Positions 27,916 to 46,624 of a stretch of 64,000 bases of DNA are shown piece by piece. Numbering within the stretch: position 1 is the stretch's first letter; the number at the start of each line of letters is the position of its first letter. The DNA is taken from the NCBI GenBank assembly GCA_033782935.1, contig JAWQEG010002484.1, positions 1 through 64,000 of the forward strand, read 5' to 3'. Position numbers and translations under genes: made by a program. The DNA is from Petrolisthes cinctipes (Eukaryota; Arthropoda; Malacostraca; Decapoda; Porcellanidae). The notes under the pieces are model-generated. The model was not told the origin of the DNA, did not search any database, and was given only the letters and a program-made list of their open reading frames with translations.

Positions 27916-28680
27916 TTAATTAGAAAATAATGCAGTTTTCAGAGGATTAGAATAATAATGAAAATGCAAAACCATAGAAGAATGCTTGGTATAACTAGAA
28001 AATTCACAACAAATTGACCTACAGTCTTGTACTACTACCTTGCAGTCTTTCAATCAACATACAATTACATTAGTCTACTCTTAAAAATGCAGTATAAAAA
28101 GAACATCATATTGCCATCTCAGGTTAAATAACTATTCCCTAAAACACTCTAAAATCCCTTATCATTAATTCTAATGATAAATAACACAATGAAATTACAT
28201 TATTAAGCAGCTTCACACTTAATCAATCAAGCAATCAATGTCTACTGATACATTATTCATTAAACATTTTGAAAGGTAGTCATAGCATGCTGGATACATT
28301 TTATACTGTACTCCCTCTGATAACAAAATAGTCTACTCAAGTGGCTCCAATAAATTTTCTTATGGTATTCTTCTTCCAATATTTTCTTTCTAGATTTGTC
28401 CCTATTTAGTAACAGTAATGCAGTGAGAAAATAAATTAAAAGCAAAAACTTACAATGGTGATTCTGGACTGCATCTCCAATAAAAATCAAGAGTGCAATT
28501 TCAATGCTTAGCAATACTGCACAGTATACTGGTATCATAGTATCAAAGGCCAACAGGTCTTTCTCCCCTGATAATATACAGTACAGCATAAATAACATCC
28601 TTTGGCTTTATTACAAGTACTGTATACTGGTGAGGACATACCCTGTTATGTTTTGGGAGTCTATTTGGATAACAGCAGTG

Positions 28681-28715
<35 letters not shown>
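28681..28715. repeat. Poly(A) run of 35 bases
   Basis: A pure A tract in AT-rich intergenic DNA, possibly an old retroelement tail. No element body is recognised upstream. Confidence 0.9.
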
Positions 28716-28718
<3 letters not shown>

Positions 28719-29149
28719 AGGCAATAATACACACACTCCAAAACTACCAACCACTGTTGCAAAGTTACAACAAACTGCACCACAAATGTTTCCCAAACTA
28801 TATATTTCCTATGTGTAAAAAAATTGTGTATATGTTCTCCAAATATAAACATGTAATTACAATAAAACTTCAAAGATCCAGACACAGATGCAGCTGCATA
28901 GATACAAATAATCATCTGCCACTCACCCACAAGAGGTAACAAATTACAAATGCCATTATGGTTGATTTGCACGGTATATATATATATATATTATAGGTAT
29001 TATTCAAGTATTTGTCCATAAAATCTACCATCAATTTTTTTCTGTCAAATACATTTCTTAATACATGTACGTCATTTCCTCATAGGTTATTTCCATTGCA
29101 AATGCATAGCTTTCGTAATACAACTACCCTAAATTGATTCAATTTTCCT

Positions 29150-29450
29150 TAATCCGCGGTGTGTACAGCGGCCATATTGGTGTGTACAGCCAATCAGCTT
29201 GCTTGATTAATGCGCCTTAATTTCAACAGCCAATCAGTGTTGGATTACAATGGCTTCCCTTTGTACAGAGTGTCTGTCTGTCCCCGAACATATTCTTCAG
29301 TGCTGTTTTGAGAATAACGAAGCCAATTTAGACTTTTAACATGTCCATGGAGTATAACTGACGTCAGTGAACTGCCCCACATGTAATAAGGCCTGTATTT
29401 ACCGCCATCTCTAATAAAAAGGCACCGTAATACCAATTCAAGATGGCCAC
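29150..29450. promoter_or_regulatory. Candidate promoter-like segment
   Basis: Two CAGCCAATCAG motifs (inverse CCAAT boxes, about 29188 and 29229), a TGACGTCA-like CRE near 29360 and two ATGGCC-type motifs resembling YY1 sites occur within 300 bases. This combination is typical of a broadly expressed animal promoter. The short plus-strand frames starting with ATGGCTTCC and ATGGCCACC stop after about 30 codons, and no downstream exon is identified. Confidence 0.3.
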
Positions 29451-29484
29451 CAAGTGTTTAAATCGTCCTGGTAGACTGCTAAGG

Positions 29485-29575
29485 TTAGCCTCAGGTAGTC
29501 TACCCCGGTTAGGTCCCGGTAGTTTGCCGCGGTCCTGATTAGGTTAGGTTAGGTCAGGTGAGGTCTACCGGTACC
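29485..29575. repeat. CCCGGTTAGGTCCCGGTAG-type repeat with (TTAGG)n
   Basis: Contains CCCGGTTAGGTCCCGGTAG and a short TTAGG run near 29540-29556. The reverse complement of the same unit forms the minisatellite at about 59275-59400. TTAGG is the arthropod telomeric repeat, but this run is short and may be chance within the minisatellite. Confidence 0.6.
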
Positions 29576-30657
29576 TAATTTTATTTAACGAGTTATAGTG
29601 TTTTTCAGACAAATTTGTAGTTCATATCTGGCGAAAATGCATATGACTGTTTTTGGAGATTGGGTGGGGTGAAGGGGGTGATATATCCAAAAACACTCAT
29701 TTGCGACGGATGTGAACAACAGATTCGTTAAAAACACACTATTTAACATTGCATTCTGAAAACCTCGAGTCGGAAAGACATTATGGACAAACGCTTGATT
29801 ATTTCCATATTATACAGTACTGTATATACATATATAATTTTTTTGAGGAATGATTATTAATACTGTATGTTGAACTGTGTATTAAGTCTAAATGTAGGGT
29901 AGTAGACCATAGAATTGCATACAGTAAAATAAATTTATGCTAAGATCCAGATGTTTCAAGAAGAGGACATGGTTAATACCCAAAATTGTTCGGATCTTTG
30001 AGGTTTTATTGTATTCACTCCATTAAGCAGTGGTGGATTCAAATGCTTCAAAAAGCAGCAAGTTGCTCGCAAGTTTTGGACAGTTTTTTGGGCAGGCTTG
30101 TGGAATGATTGTTCAATGGTACCTAAGTATTTGGCATCTTCATTTTCAAGAATGCAAAATTTAGCCAAGATCTCACCATTCAGGGGTATTCTTCAAATAA
30201 GTTTAAACCGGTGTCATTTATAAGGTAAACAATAATGGAATAAAATTAACCCTCAAGGAGGTACAGGAACTTTTTCATAGATCCCTAAAAATTTATACTA
30301 AAAGGCCATTTATAAGAAGTTCCTTTAAAATTTTAAAATAGTATTAAAATTGTTCCCATACATTATGATACTTTAATTGTATCTGTCACTTGGTAATGTT
30401 CTAAGCTTTCAAATTGCACTCGATTACACAAACACTGTACGGAACTACAATAAAGTAATCAATCATATTGTACTACACTGACTAAGTTTTCCAATACAGT
30501 ACTGGTAATGTAATCACAAAAATTACTGGAAGCCAATAACATACTTTAAAAGTAATTTGAAGAAGTTTTAAAATAAATCCCATCAAGTTTTGTGAAAAGT
30601 GTGGGCCTTGAATCTTACATTCTTACAAAAATATTTTTTTCAATCTGTGAAACATGC

Positions 30658-30663
30658 TTTATT
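30658..30663 (-). terminator. Candidate polyadenylation signal of the zinc-finger gene
   Basis: AATAAA on the minus strand, 71 bases beyond the stop codon at 30734. It is the nearest such hexamer downstream of the gene. Longer 3' ends further downstream cannot be excluded. Confidence 0.5.
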
Positions 30664-30733
30664 TTCTACTTTTCCACTAAAAAGAACTGTAAAAGCTCAC
30701 CAATGACATTTGTACATTAAAATTCCACAACTT

Positions 30734-38165
<7,432 letters not shown>

Positions 38166-38307
38166 TTTTCTGTAAAAATGAACAATAGTGAATACTTTGT
38201 TATACCTGATTATTAGTGCAGTAAATATCAAATATAATACTAAATAACCTGTACATCTACTGATACTGTATGATACATTTTCAAAATGTTCTAAGATTTA
38301 TTACGAG

Positions 38308-38372
38308 TCATCATCAATACCATATTTCCCCTTTTCAAGGGGTGGGGAGGCTCTAGCACCTGGGGTAGAAAA
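38308..38372 (-). mobile_element. Short retroelement tail fragment
   Basis: CATCATCAATACCATATTTC, then CCTTTTCAAGGGGTGGGGAGG matches the 3' part of the element at 63504-63742 and the copy at 45.92 kb. In minus orientation it ends in TGATGATG. Confidence 0.5.
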
Positions 38373-39424
38373 AGGAAGCAGAAATACAGAAAGTAAAGAC
38401 AAGAGTACCCAGTGAAATGGGTTACGTACATCATCACTTCCCCTTTCAAGCCAACAAAATTTTCAACTCCCCCCCCCCCCCCCAACAAGTGTTTGGATCC
38501 ACGACATAAGTCCCTTCACTTAGCCTTGGTGAACGGTATTTTTTCGCTGACTTTCAAGTTAAAACTGGGTTGCCAGCCCTATCATCCACACTTCCTTGTG
38601 AATCTCTTCCACTCTTGCCTATCATCTTCTTTTGCTTCATTCATATTCATTCCACGCTTTCTTATACAATCCCTTACCATATCATGGCATCTTCTTCTCC
38701 CTTCAAAATCACTTTCATACACCTTTTTGACCACTCGTGTATCATCCATTCTTTCCACATGCCCGTACCACCTACCTTATAACACTTTCTTCCACTCTCT
38801 GATCCAGTGATTTGCTCACATCACACCTTTCACAGATTTCAGCATATCTCACCTTGTCAGTGCTATGGATTCTACAAACACTTCTCAGCATATCTATCTC
38901 AACTGCTCTTACTCTTGATTGCTCATAATCATGCCACTCCAAGGTTTTACAACCGTATGTCAAAGTGGGCACTAACACTCCTTCATGTATTCCTCTTGCA
39001 GCCACTGTACAGTACTTAACCCTCTTTTCTAATCACTGCACCTGCTACCTTTCTCCTTTGTGTTACTCTGTTTTCCACCTCTTTCCCACACTTTCCTCTC
39101 TCGTCCAACATTATTCCACGGTACTTAAACTCTACAACCATCTCAACATTCTCACCATTCACTCGCACACTGATTCACCCTCTCTCTCCACTATCATCAC
39201 CTTGCTCTTATCCACATTCACCTTCAAACAGCGTCATTCATATACCTCTGCAAAACTTGCCACTAACATCCCTAGCTCTCTCTCACTACTAGCCAAAATT
39301 ACAGCATCATCAGCATACATCAAGTTTGATAAAGACCACATTTCTCCACCTTGCAGAAATTCCACTCCTTTTTCCAATATTCTTGTTTTAACCTCTTTCA
39401 TTCCTCTATCCATGTACACATTAA

Positions 39425-39881
39425 CCCTTAAAGAGCTGGGTTGTTTGAGTGTACCAGCACAGGCATATTATGCAAAATGTAAACAAACATTTGGAGGCAA
39501 ATAGAGTGTAAACCATAATCCTACACGAATAAATTATTCATGAAATTGAAGTACAAGCTATCTCCTGATACAGCCTTCTTGCGAAGACTATATGAACATC
39601 TGTAGGATGGGTAGCCAGCTCGGAATGACCCCCACCCAAACACACTTTTACACTCCTTTGGCAATAGATTCTGTCTTCACACACTCAGCACATTGGCTAG
39701 ACTGAGTGGGTTTCCCCCAAGGGATCGTGGATGACTGTGGCTTGATGGCAAACACAAGTCTGTCTCTGGTGTAAGAAAATCAAATAAGTCGGGAGGAGAG
39801 CAAGTTTGAAAATTGCATTGTCGACAAATGCTGCCATATGCTGTCCACCACACTTGAATGCCGCCACCCGTGCTTTAAGGG
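39425..39881. mobile_element. piggyBac-like MITE, 457 bp
   Basis: Flanked by TTAA at 39421-39424 and 39882-39885. Termini are CCCTTAAAG and CTTTAAGGG, perfect inverted repeats, with longer imperfect arms. TTAA duplication plus CCC-type ends are the piggyBac signature. It carries no transposase. It sits between the RT motifs GCLMSPWLF and NVYMDRG, and removing it restores their continuity. Confidence 0.85.
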
Positions 39882-41025
39882 TTAAACAACCATGGTGACA
39901 TCAGACATCCTTGCTTCACACCAACAGCAATTGGGAACCAATCATTTAATTCTCCCTCTATACTCACACAGGCCACACTACCATTATAGAAACTTTATAC
40001 TGCATTCAGCAGCCTACCCTTTATACCACACATCTGCAGAACAGAACTTCCAATAAGCCTTCTCTGTTCACTCTATCATAAGCTTTCTCTAAATCCATAA
40101 ATGCCATAAACAGTTTCCTATATTCCTCACAGCCTTTCTCCATCAACTGCCTAACAGCAAATACCTGAGCACTACATCCTCTGCCAACACGAAATTCTCC
40201 CTGTTCATCACTCACTAACACCTCCGATCTTTCTCTCACCCTTTCAATAACTATTCTACCATAATATATACTCTACTTACTATGCTTAACAGACTTATAC
40301 CGCTATAGTTTTTACAATCACTCTGCCCTCCCTTATTTTTATAAAGGGGCACAATAACCGCCTTTCTCCAGTCCTGAGGTACAATTGCGGACACATGAAA
40401 CAGACACACTTCTAAGGGGCCCCTAATCAAATATAACGTGCCTTTGCATACAACATCTCATCCTACCCTATGCTCAACATGGGGCCCCGTTTCAGGTGTA
40501 CAGTACATCACCAGACTCCCAAGCCAATTGATATATCGTTCTTCACCACTCCAAAACATAGTCAGTGACTACTGTACTTAATCGTTTCAGCAGCCACTTC
40601 ATCCACTCCTGCTGCTTTATCATTCTTCAATTTCTTTATCTCTGCCTTAGATATAGCTAGGTCTTACCCTCTGAACTTCTCCAAAACCAATCATGTTAAC
40701 ATGAGCAACATTTTCTCCATGATCATCAATTAATTCTTCAAAATATTCCTTCCATCTTCCTCTCTTATCATTTGCATCTGAGAGTAGTTTCCCATTCCTA
40801 TCCTTCATACTTCCAACCTTCTTACCAAATTCACTCCTACATTTCCTGACCTCTTTCCAGAACAGCTTCCAGTTTTCATTGAAATTTTCCTTCCTAGTTC
40901 CTCACTTGCTCTTCTGATCTTTTCTCTCACTAACCTTTTCACATACCTCTTACTCTCTGCATACTCTCTTCTCTTCTGCACTGAGTTCCTTTCATTTATC
41001 CACATCAGCCATTTCTGTCGCTTTT

Positions 41026-41222
41026 AGGCCTGTCCACATGAGCGGGCAGCCCCGACGGGCATTACTTTCTGTGAGAAATATCCCTCGCTTTTTATCACTG
41101 TTACCAGATAGGCAGATCCCATCAACCATTGCCTATAATAATGAGCACACTTGTGTTGTCCACACCATAATTTGGTAACACATGTTTGCCCGTCGGGGCT
41201 GTCCGCTCGTGTGGACAGGCCT
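41026..41222. mobile_element. MITE with GGCCTGTCCACAYGAGCGG ends
   Basis: About 36-base terminal inverted repeats: GGCCTGTCCACATGAGCGGG at left, and its near-perfect inverse at the right end (GTCCGCTCGTGTGGACAGGCC). TTTA precedes and follows, a possible 4-bp target duplication. It is inserted in the linker region of the RTE element. Its interior ATCACTGTTACCAGATAGGC matches, inverted, the MITE at 43861-44075. Confidence 0.8.
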
Positions 41223-42059
41223 TTACCTTAACCGCTCTCTTAACTTCAGCATCCCTCCACACTGTACCCTTCCACGCACTAGGAACTTTGGCCTCTCCAC
41301 ATATTTATTTTACACTCTTAACCAAGCTGTCCTTGTATACTCTCCATAAGCTTTCAAGATCCCTTTCCTCCATTCCTTTCAACCTAAGCTCAGTCTCTAC
41401 TCTACTTGTATATTCCTCCTCAAATGCACAGCTATTTCGTATTTCTCCACCTTCACTCTCTTTTCTCCATTCCATTATCATTTACTCCAGGCACCCTAAA
41501 TGCTCCCATCACATCATATTGTGGACCCATTCCAACCTTACCATTCATATCACTTATCACAAACACTCTGTAGCTCTTGGGCAATCTCTCAACCCCTCCA
41601 TTCAACATGTTCCTGAATATCTATTTCTCAGTCTTAGCTCCAGCATTCATCTTCTTTCATTTTTCATGGTATATTTGCAAATATTTCTACATTTAACAGT
41701 GATGGTGTATGTGAATATAATTATTACTTTTCCCTTGGATGCATCACTTGTTGATATTTATATTTTCCTTTATCTGTCTGAGTGTCATTTACTATCAATC
41801 ACATGTGTCTGGGCAGCTGTATGAATTATTACATGGTTGTATCATTCTGTGGGAGTGGTGTTGCATGAGTTCAGCAAGCTATTGGCTATCACTTGCACCC
41901 CTGGCTGTCTCTTTTATCAAGCCTGTTCTTTCCTCTGTCTATATCTCTTCTGTCAAAAGAGTGTAGTTGTGTGTAGGAGTGAGTGGGAGCTGAATAATGG
42001 TGTAAATAGTTGTGTGGGCGACTGATATTATGGATGGCTGTGCAGTTTAGTGAGTCAGT

Positions 42060-42245
42060 CAGTAAAGGGGAAGAAAGATGATGCTAGGCCAGAAAGACAC
42101 TGTACCACAAGGGAAAAGGAGACAAAGGAGAGGAAGCAAGAATGAACAAAAAAGGAGGAAAGGGATTAGCTTGGGTCGGAGTAGATACCCAAACCCTTAA
42201 TTAAGTATTGCCCACATTTTTGTAGACAATACAGTACCCCTATGG
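42060..42245. repeat. Interspersed repeat copy (AGGCCAGAAAGAC family)
   Basis: Contains GGGGAAGAAAGATGATGCTA, GGCCAGAAAGACACTGTACC and ACCCAAACCCTTAATTAAGT, then TTGCCCACATTTT. It is the best-preserved of four copies. Confidence 0.55.
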
Positions 42246-42639
42246 AGGTAGGTCAGTGAGTGAGCTTTAAAACTGGCCAAGTTTCCATTATCATTTATGA
42301 ACCTACACTGAGATAAAGCTACCACAGCTAGCCTAACTTAGGTGTAGCTTATTCATTCACACATATTCAGAGCTTAAAAGCAGTGGGAATTTCACATTTT
42401 TCTTATCAATAGCCACAGGCATCACACTGACTTTAACTAACGCTTCACAGTTTATGGGAGTGCAAATTCAATTTGCATTTTCATCCTATTCCATAAATAA
42501 CAGTAGAAAATATTATTATAGCATTAGATGATGCACTGGTAAATGTGGAGGAGGAGATATTAAGGGGAAATCAAATAACCTTTTATGACCGATTAAAAAA
42601 GGATATGATGGATACTAAAGTCATGAGGAGCTTAAGGAA

Positions 42640-42782
42640 GTTTGTCTCTTCTCAACAAATTAATGGGCTGCAGTGATTCCTCTAAACTATTCTATAGTAC
42701 AGATCCCCTACTCGTATTCTGTTTTCTGGCATAGTATGAAGGAATAAGAAGCCATCGAGTTGGATCAAAAGAGATAACCCTA
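42640..42782. mobile_element. Probable TTAA-type foldback MITE fragment
   Basis: GTGATTCCTCTAAACTATTC and the inverse-type TTTTCTGGCATAGTATGAAGG occur ~70 bases apart, as in the other copies. The termini are unclear. Confidence 0.45.
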
Positions 42783-42784
42783 AA

Positions 42785-43640
42785 ATATTTGGGAACAGTG
42801 CCCTATAAACATGGGAGCATGGAAGGGAAGATGAGAGAGAGAGAGAGCAGTGTGTGGTACATAAGTCATAGGATCAATGGGAAGGATAATGAAAGGAAGT
42901 ATTGTGAGCACAGAAGTGAAATGGGGATTAAGAAATAGTATTAGAAAAAAACAAAAACAAATTACATTCCAACACTGGACATAGGCTTCATCAAACCCAT
43001 TACCATGGCCCAGGTCAACTGCTATACACACACACACACACACACGTCACGACTATTTAGGCAAGAGGTTTGCCTTAGTTATAACTTGGCCAGACTAATT
43101 GTGCCGCTATCCACGTGGTCCTGTTGTATAGTAGTTCTACCAACACTGACTTATGCATAGGAAACATGGTCATGGAATGAGGCCCAATAGTCCAGAATAT
43201 GTGCACTGGAAATGAGCTACTGGAGAGCAGCATGTAGCTAGACAAGATGGGATGAGGAACATAACGAGAATGTGTAGGAGTTGTGGTTTGGGAGAGAAGG
43301 CAATTAGTACTGGGTGAGTGTGGGGTGATTTAAGATGATGAAGCTTAATACACTGAAGTGGACATGTGACAGAATGCAATATAGAGAGCTTATAAGAAGG
43401 TGTATGGTAGTGAAATTGAGGGACCCGGTGGCAGAGGCTGCCTGCCCGTCAGATGGGTGGACAGAGTGGAAGAGTAGGCCTACATGAAAGAGAGAAATGT
43501 GAGTGGATGAGACAGATTTGAATGAGCTTGTAGAGAATTTTGGAACAGGAAAAACGAGACTCTTCAGCTGTGGCCACCCTTGGGGAGGGGGGGGGGGAAG
43601 TTCTCAGAGGAAGTGTCACCTGAGCTATAGATAGATTGAT
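42785..43640 (+). pseudogene. RTE-like LINE 3' fragment (copy 1)
   Basis: Parallel to the 44.6-45.3 kb copy. The blocks are CATGGGAGCATGGAAGGGAA, then CATAGGATCAATGGGAAGGA, GGAAATGAGCTACTGGAGAG and GGACAGAGTGGAAGAG. They encode the post-RT C-terminal domain of an RTE-like protein with many breaks. A 5'-truncated SINE interrupts it at 42948-43052. Confidence 0.7.
42948..43052 (-). mobile_element. Truncated SINE body inserted in LINE fragment
   Basis: On the minus strand it reads GTCGTGACGTGTG, a (GT)n run, then AGTTGACCTGGGCCATGGTA and TTTGATGAAGCCTATGTCCA. It matches the last part of the SINE at 33562-33990, including the position of the GT tract. Confidence 0.7.
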
Positions 43641-43860
43641 AGACAGAGGATGAAGCCACATGTCTACAGAGGGAGGTACGTGCCAAATTCCACAACCACC
43701 ATCCCCTATTCAGTAGAGGACAGGGAGGTTGAAAATCTCCAAGATTTCAACATGTCATCAAAGATGTTCCTCCACAGAGTCACTCAGGAACATTTGTGTT
43801 GTGTGCACATAAATATCTATTCTAAATTCTCCCCCTTCCTCCTTACTTTTCCCCTCTCAA

Positions 43861-44075
43861 GCCCCATCCACACGATCAAGCACTGACCGGAAGGCAAACT
43901 TTGTTACCGGAACCTAGACCAGGTCCAATACATATTTTTGGTAGGTGGGCGGCGGACATGATAGTGTGGAGCCTGCCGGGAGCTGCTCCATCTGGTAACA
44001 CTGCTAAAAAAAAACAAGAAAAATAACCTCAGCGAGCAGTGCCCGCCAAGCACTGTTCGATCATGTGGACTGGGC
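43861..44075. mobile_element. MITE with GCCCAGTCCACAYGATC ends
   Basis: The left end is GCCCCATCCACACGATCAAG. The inverse of the right end is GCCCAGTCCACATGATCGAA. The interior CATCTGGTAACACTGCTAAA matches the inverse of the interior of the 41026-41222 MITE, so these are two diverged members of one family lying in opposite orientation. Confidence 0.75.
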
Positions 44076-44539
44076 TTTATGCCTTCCCATTTCCTCATCA
44101 GCCTCACTTTTCTTTGTTCCCTTGTCTGTTCTTCTTTTTCTTCATATCCCTTCTTTTTCCTCCTATACCTTTGATCTGCATGTGGTCTGATTTGTTTCAG
44201 AGTATTGAGAATTTAGTATACACTAACCAAACATTGCCCCCTCAGCCCTCTGATATCCAGTGATTTCTCAGAAAATAAAAAGGCATGATGGAAGGTAAAA
44301 GATGACACTGCTAAGACTGTGTTAATCGAGATTATCTTTATCAGTTGGTGTACTCTGGCAAATAAAAATATTGTCTTCTGGAGTTAAGAGTACAATAATA
44401 GAAAAAGACAATAGCACTTAAGGAGTTAAAGGGTTGTACCTTTTGTCTGGTCATACAAATATCATTAGCTGCTGCTCTTTTATTCTTATTATGTTAACCA
44501 ATCTTCATTTTCAATACTGAAGTGATTGCCTTTGCCACA

Positions 44540-45265
44540 CCCTACAGAGTGGGACTACCAACAAGGAAAATATGCGAGATAACTCTTGGGGGTGAGAGGA
44601 TGGGGGAAGTGAAGGAGTATAAGTACCTGGGTACAGTTCTGTGTAAACATGGAAGTATAGAATGAGAAATTAGGGAGAGAGCAATGAGGGGTAGACAGGT
44701 CATAGGATCACTGGGAAGGAATATGAAGGGTAGAAGTGCGAGTATGGAAGTGAAAAGGGGACTACGAAATAGCATAATCCTGCCAACACCGACAATATGT
44801 GTCAGAGACAAGGACGTGGAGTAGGGCTCATCAGTCTAGAATATGTGCAGTGGAAATGAGTTGAGAGGAGCATGTGGCCTTACCAGGTGGGATGGAGAAA
44901 GAAATGAGAGTGTGTATGAGAGATGTGGTATGAGTGAGAAGGCAATTGGTATTGAGTGTGGGGTGGTTGAGAGGGTAAAGTGTAATACATCGAGGTGGTT
45001 TGGTCATGTGGAAAGAATGCAAGGTGAGGAGTTTGTAAAGGTGTATGGAAGTGAAGTTGTGGCACCTGGTGTGAGAGGCAGACCTCCGGTTAGATGGTAG
45101 AACAGAGTGGAAGAGTATGCGAGGGAGAGAAACATGAGGGGCAGAGGAGGGCTTGACCAAGTAAGGAGGGAGTGTTGGAAGAGGGAAAGCTGGTGACACT
45201 TATGTTGTGGCTACCCTCTTGGGGAAAGTTCCCAGAAGGAACAAGGCGTCGGAGCTGTAGATACA
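44540..45265 (+). pseudogene. RTE-like LINE 3' fragment (copy 2)
   Basis: Reads through stops as EYKYLGTVLCKHGS, RGRQVIGSLGRNMKGRSA, LRGACGLTRWDGERNESVYE, SRWFGHVERM and GVRGRPPVRW. This is the C-terminal domain found after RT in RTE-like elements. A zinc-knuckle or RNase H is not seen. It differs in sequence from the minus-strand RTE at 38.4-41.6 kb, so two subfamilies are present. Confidence 0.8.
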
Positions 45266-45919
45266 TAGAACGGTGCTTCCTGTTAAATTCCATAAACTCT
45301 GATCAGAAATATCTAATCTCCCTCAACATAACTATTGTTTATTCCAAACAAGTAAGTTTAAACAGTATGTGTGGCTGTAAATTTTATCTGGCAGAGAACC
45401 GAGGTCAGGCTTGCAGGCCACTTAACACATGCTCAAACTGATCTCCATGTGAACCTAAAGTCCATTTTTAAGTAGACATATCAGTCCTTCAGTTCAGTTT
45501 ACAGGCCAAGCCTTTAGTCCAAACCACCTCCATTTACACCCAAACTGGACTGTGTTGGCCAGTTTAAATCTGTTCATTCAGCCAGACTGTCATTTGGAAC
45601 TGTGAGAGGCTTAAGGATACAGTAGTTATTTTTTTGGTGTCGCAACAAAATTTCAACAGTAAATTTCTAGTTTCCAATGTGGGCCCCAAAAATCTAAACA
45701 TTTCTGAACAAGACAGCCTAATTCTGTAATTACTGAATTTCTTAGATATGAACCTCTACTTATATCACTTGTACTGTAAATCAATTCTGAATTATTATGT
45801 TACCAATAGTAACCTACCTGAGTATAACAATATTGACACAATTTGGACTGAGGCACTCTTGAGAATGCATAACTTGAAAAGGAATTTGCCAAAAAATTCA
45901 CTGATGTAACTCACATCAT

Positions 45920-46620
45920 TATCATCAACACCCCATTTCCCTTTTCACAAGGGGTAAGGAAGCCCCAGCACCAGTGCAGGACCCCTGACAAACAAGGACT
46001 CCAGCTACAAGGCTATATGAACCTTTAGTAGGGTAACTGTTAAGGCCCACATACACATTACGGCAACCGGAATCTTAAGTAAAACTGAATGTGTATAAAG
46101 TGGTCGTCCGTCCAAAAGTGTGTGGAGTCCGGCGGCTGTCTATCCTGGCTCAGAATCTGTCAACGCCAGATTTCTGTCGTCCAGGTTAATTCCGGCGCCT
46201 GATGGCCGGAATGTGTATGGAGGTGCCGTACAATAAGCTTCAGTCTCACACCAACTCCTGAGGATATAACTGTTCACCCAAGTGACCATCACATCATCAG
46301 ATAAACAATTTTGGACTGAGTTTATTGAATTATACAGACAACACCCTTGCTCTTGGAAAATAAAATCCAAAGAGTATTGTGAAAAAGGAAAAACTGTCAG
46401 TTCCTCGAGTGACGACATGTCTGCCTTCTACCAAATGTGAGCATGACTGAGGTTGGCCTGATGCAACTGCTGGAATAGTGTGTGGGTGAATCTCTTTTTG
46501 GACGGACCGGAGTTGGGACCGAGACGGATCCTGCGGCTGTAATGTGTATTGGGTCTCCAACCCTCACCCCCCCCCCCCCCTGTAATGTAGGGGATACATA
46601 ACTCACACAGCACAATAATG
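45920..46620 (-). mobile_element. Short retroelement copy split by a TIR element
   Basis: The outer parts (45920-46043 and 46557-46620) match the intact element at 63504-63742: CCCCATTTCCC, GGGGTAAGGAAGCCCCAGCA, then C runs and TGTAGGGGATACATAACT. The DNA between them is absent from the 63.5 kb copy. Confidence 0.65.
46044..46556. mobile_element. DNA element with GGCCCACATACACATTACGG ends
   Basis: The left terminus GGCCCACATACACATTACGG and the inverse of the right terminus GAGACCCAATACACATTAC are inverted repeats. Subterminal inverted GTCCGTCCAAAA motifs occur inside. An internal GGCCGGAATGTGTATGG at about 46204 is a third copy of the terminus, so the element may be composite. Superfamily unassigned; no transposase. 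Confidence 0.65.
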
Positions 46621-46624
46621 ATAG

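Larger units (their letters stand above)
38432..41640 (-). pseudogene. Degenerate RTE-like non-LTR retrotransposon
   Basis: Reading the minus strand from 41.6 kb, an endonuclease-like block is recognisable (YRVFVISDMNGKVGMGPQYD near 41.5 kb). A Lys/Arg-rich linker follows (41005-40805). Reverse-transcriptase blocks follow in order: FRVGRGC, MDLEKAYDRVNREGL, GVKQGCLMSPWLF and YADDAVILAS. The C-terminal region (YGCKTLEWHDYEQSRVRAVE) ends near 38.8 kb, and the 3' end is TGATGATG. Many stops and frameshifts make it dead. Two MITEs (39425-39881 and 41026-41222) are inserted in it. Confidence 0.85.

Noticed and set aside
29956..30168. A 70-residue minus-strand frame downstream of the zinc-finger gene
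   Set aside because: It lacks a recognisable domain. It is beyond the likely polyadenylation signal and no paired splice sites were found.
41186..41824. A 212-residue plus-strand frame
   Set aside because: It is antisense to the RTE endonuclease/linker region and starts in a MITE.
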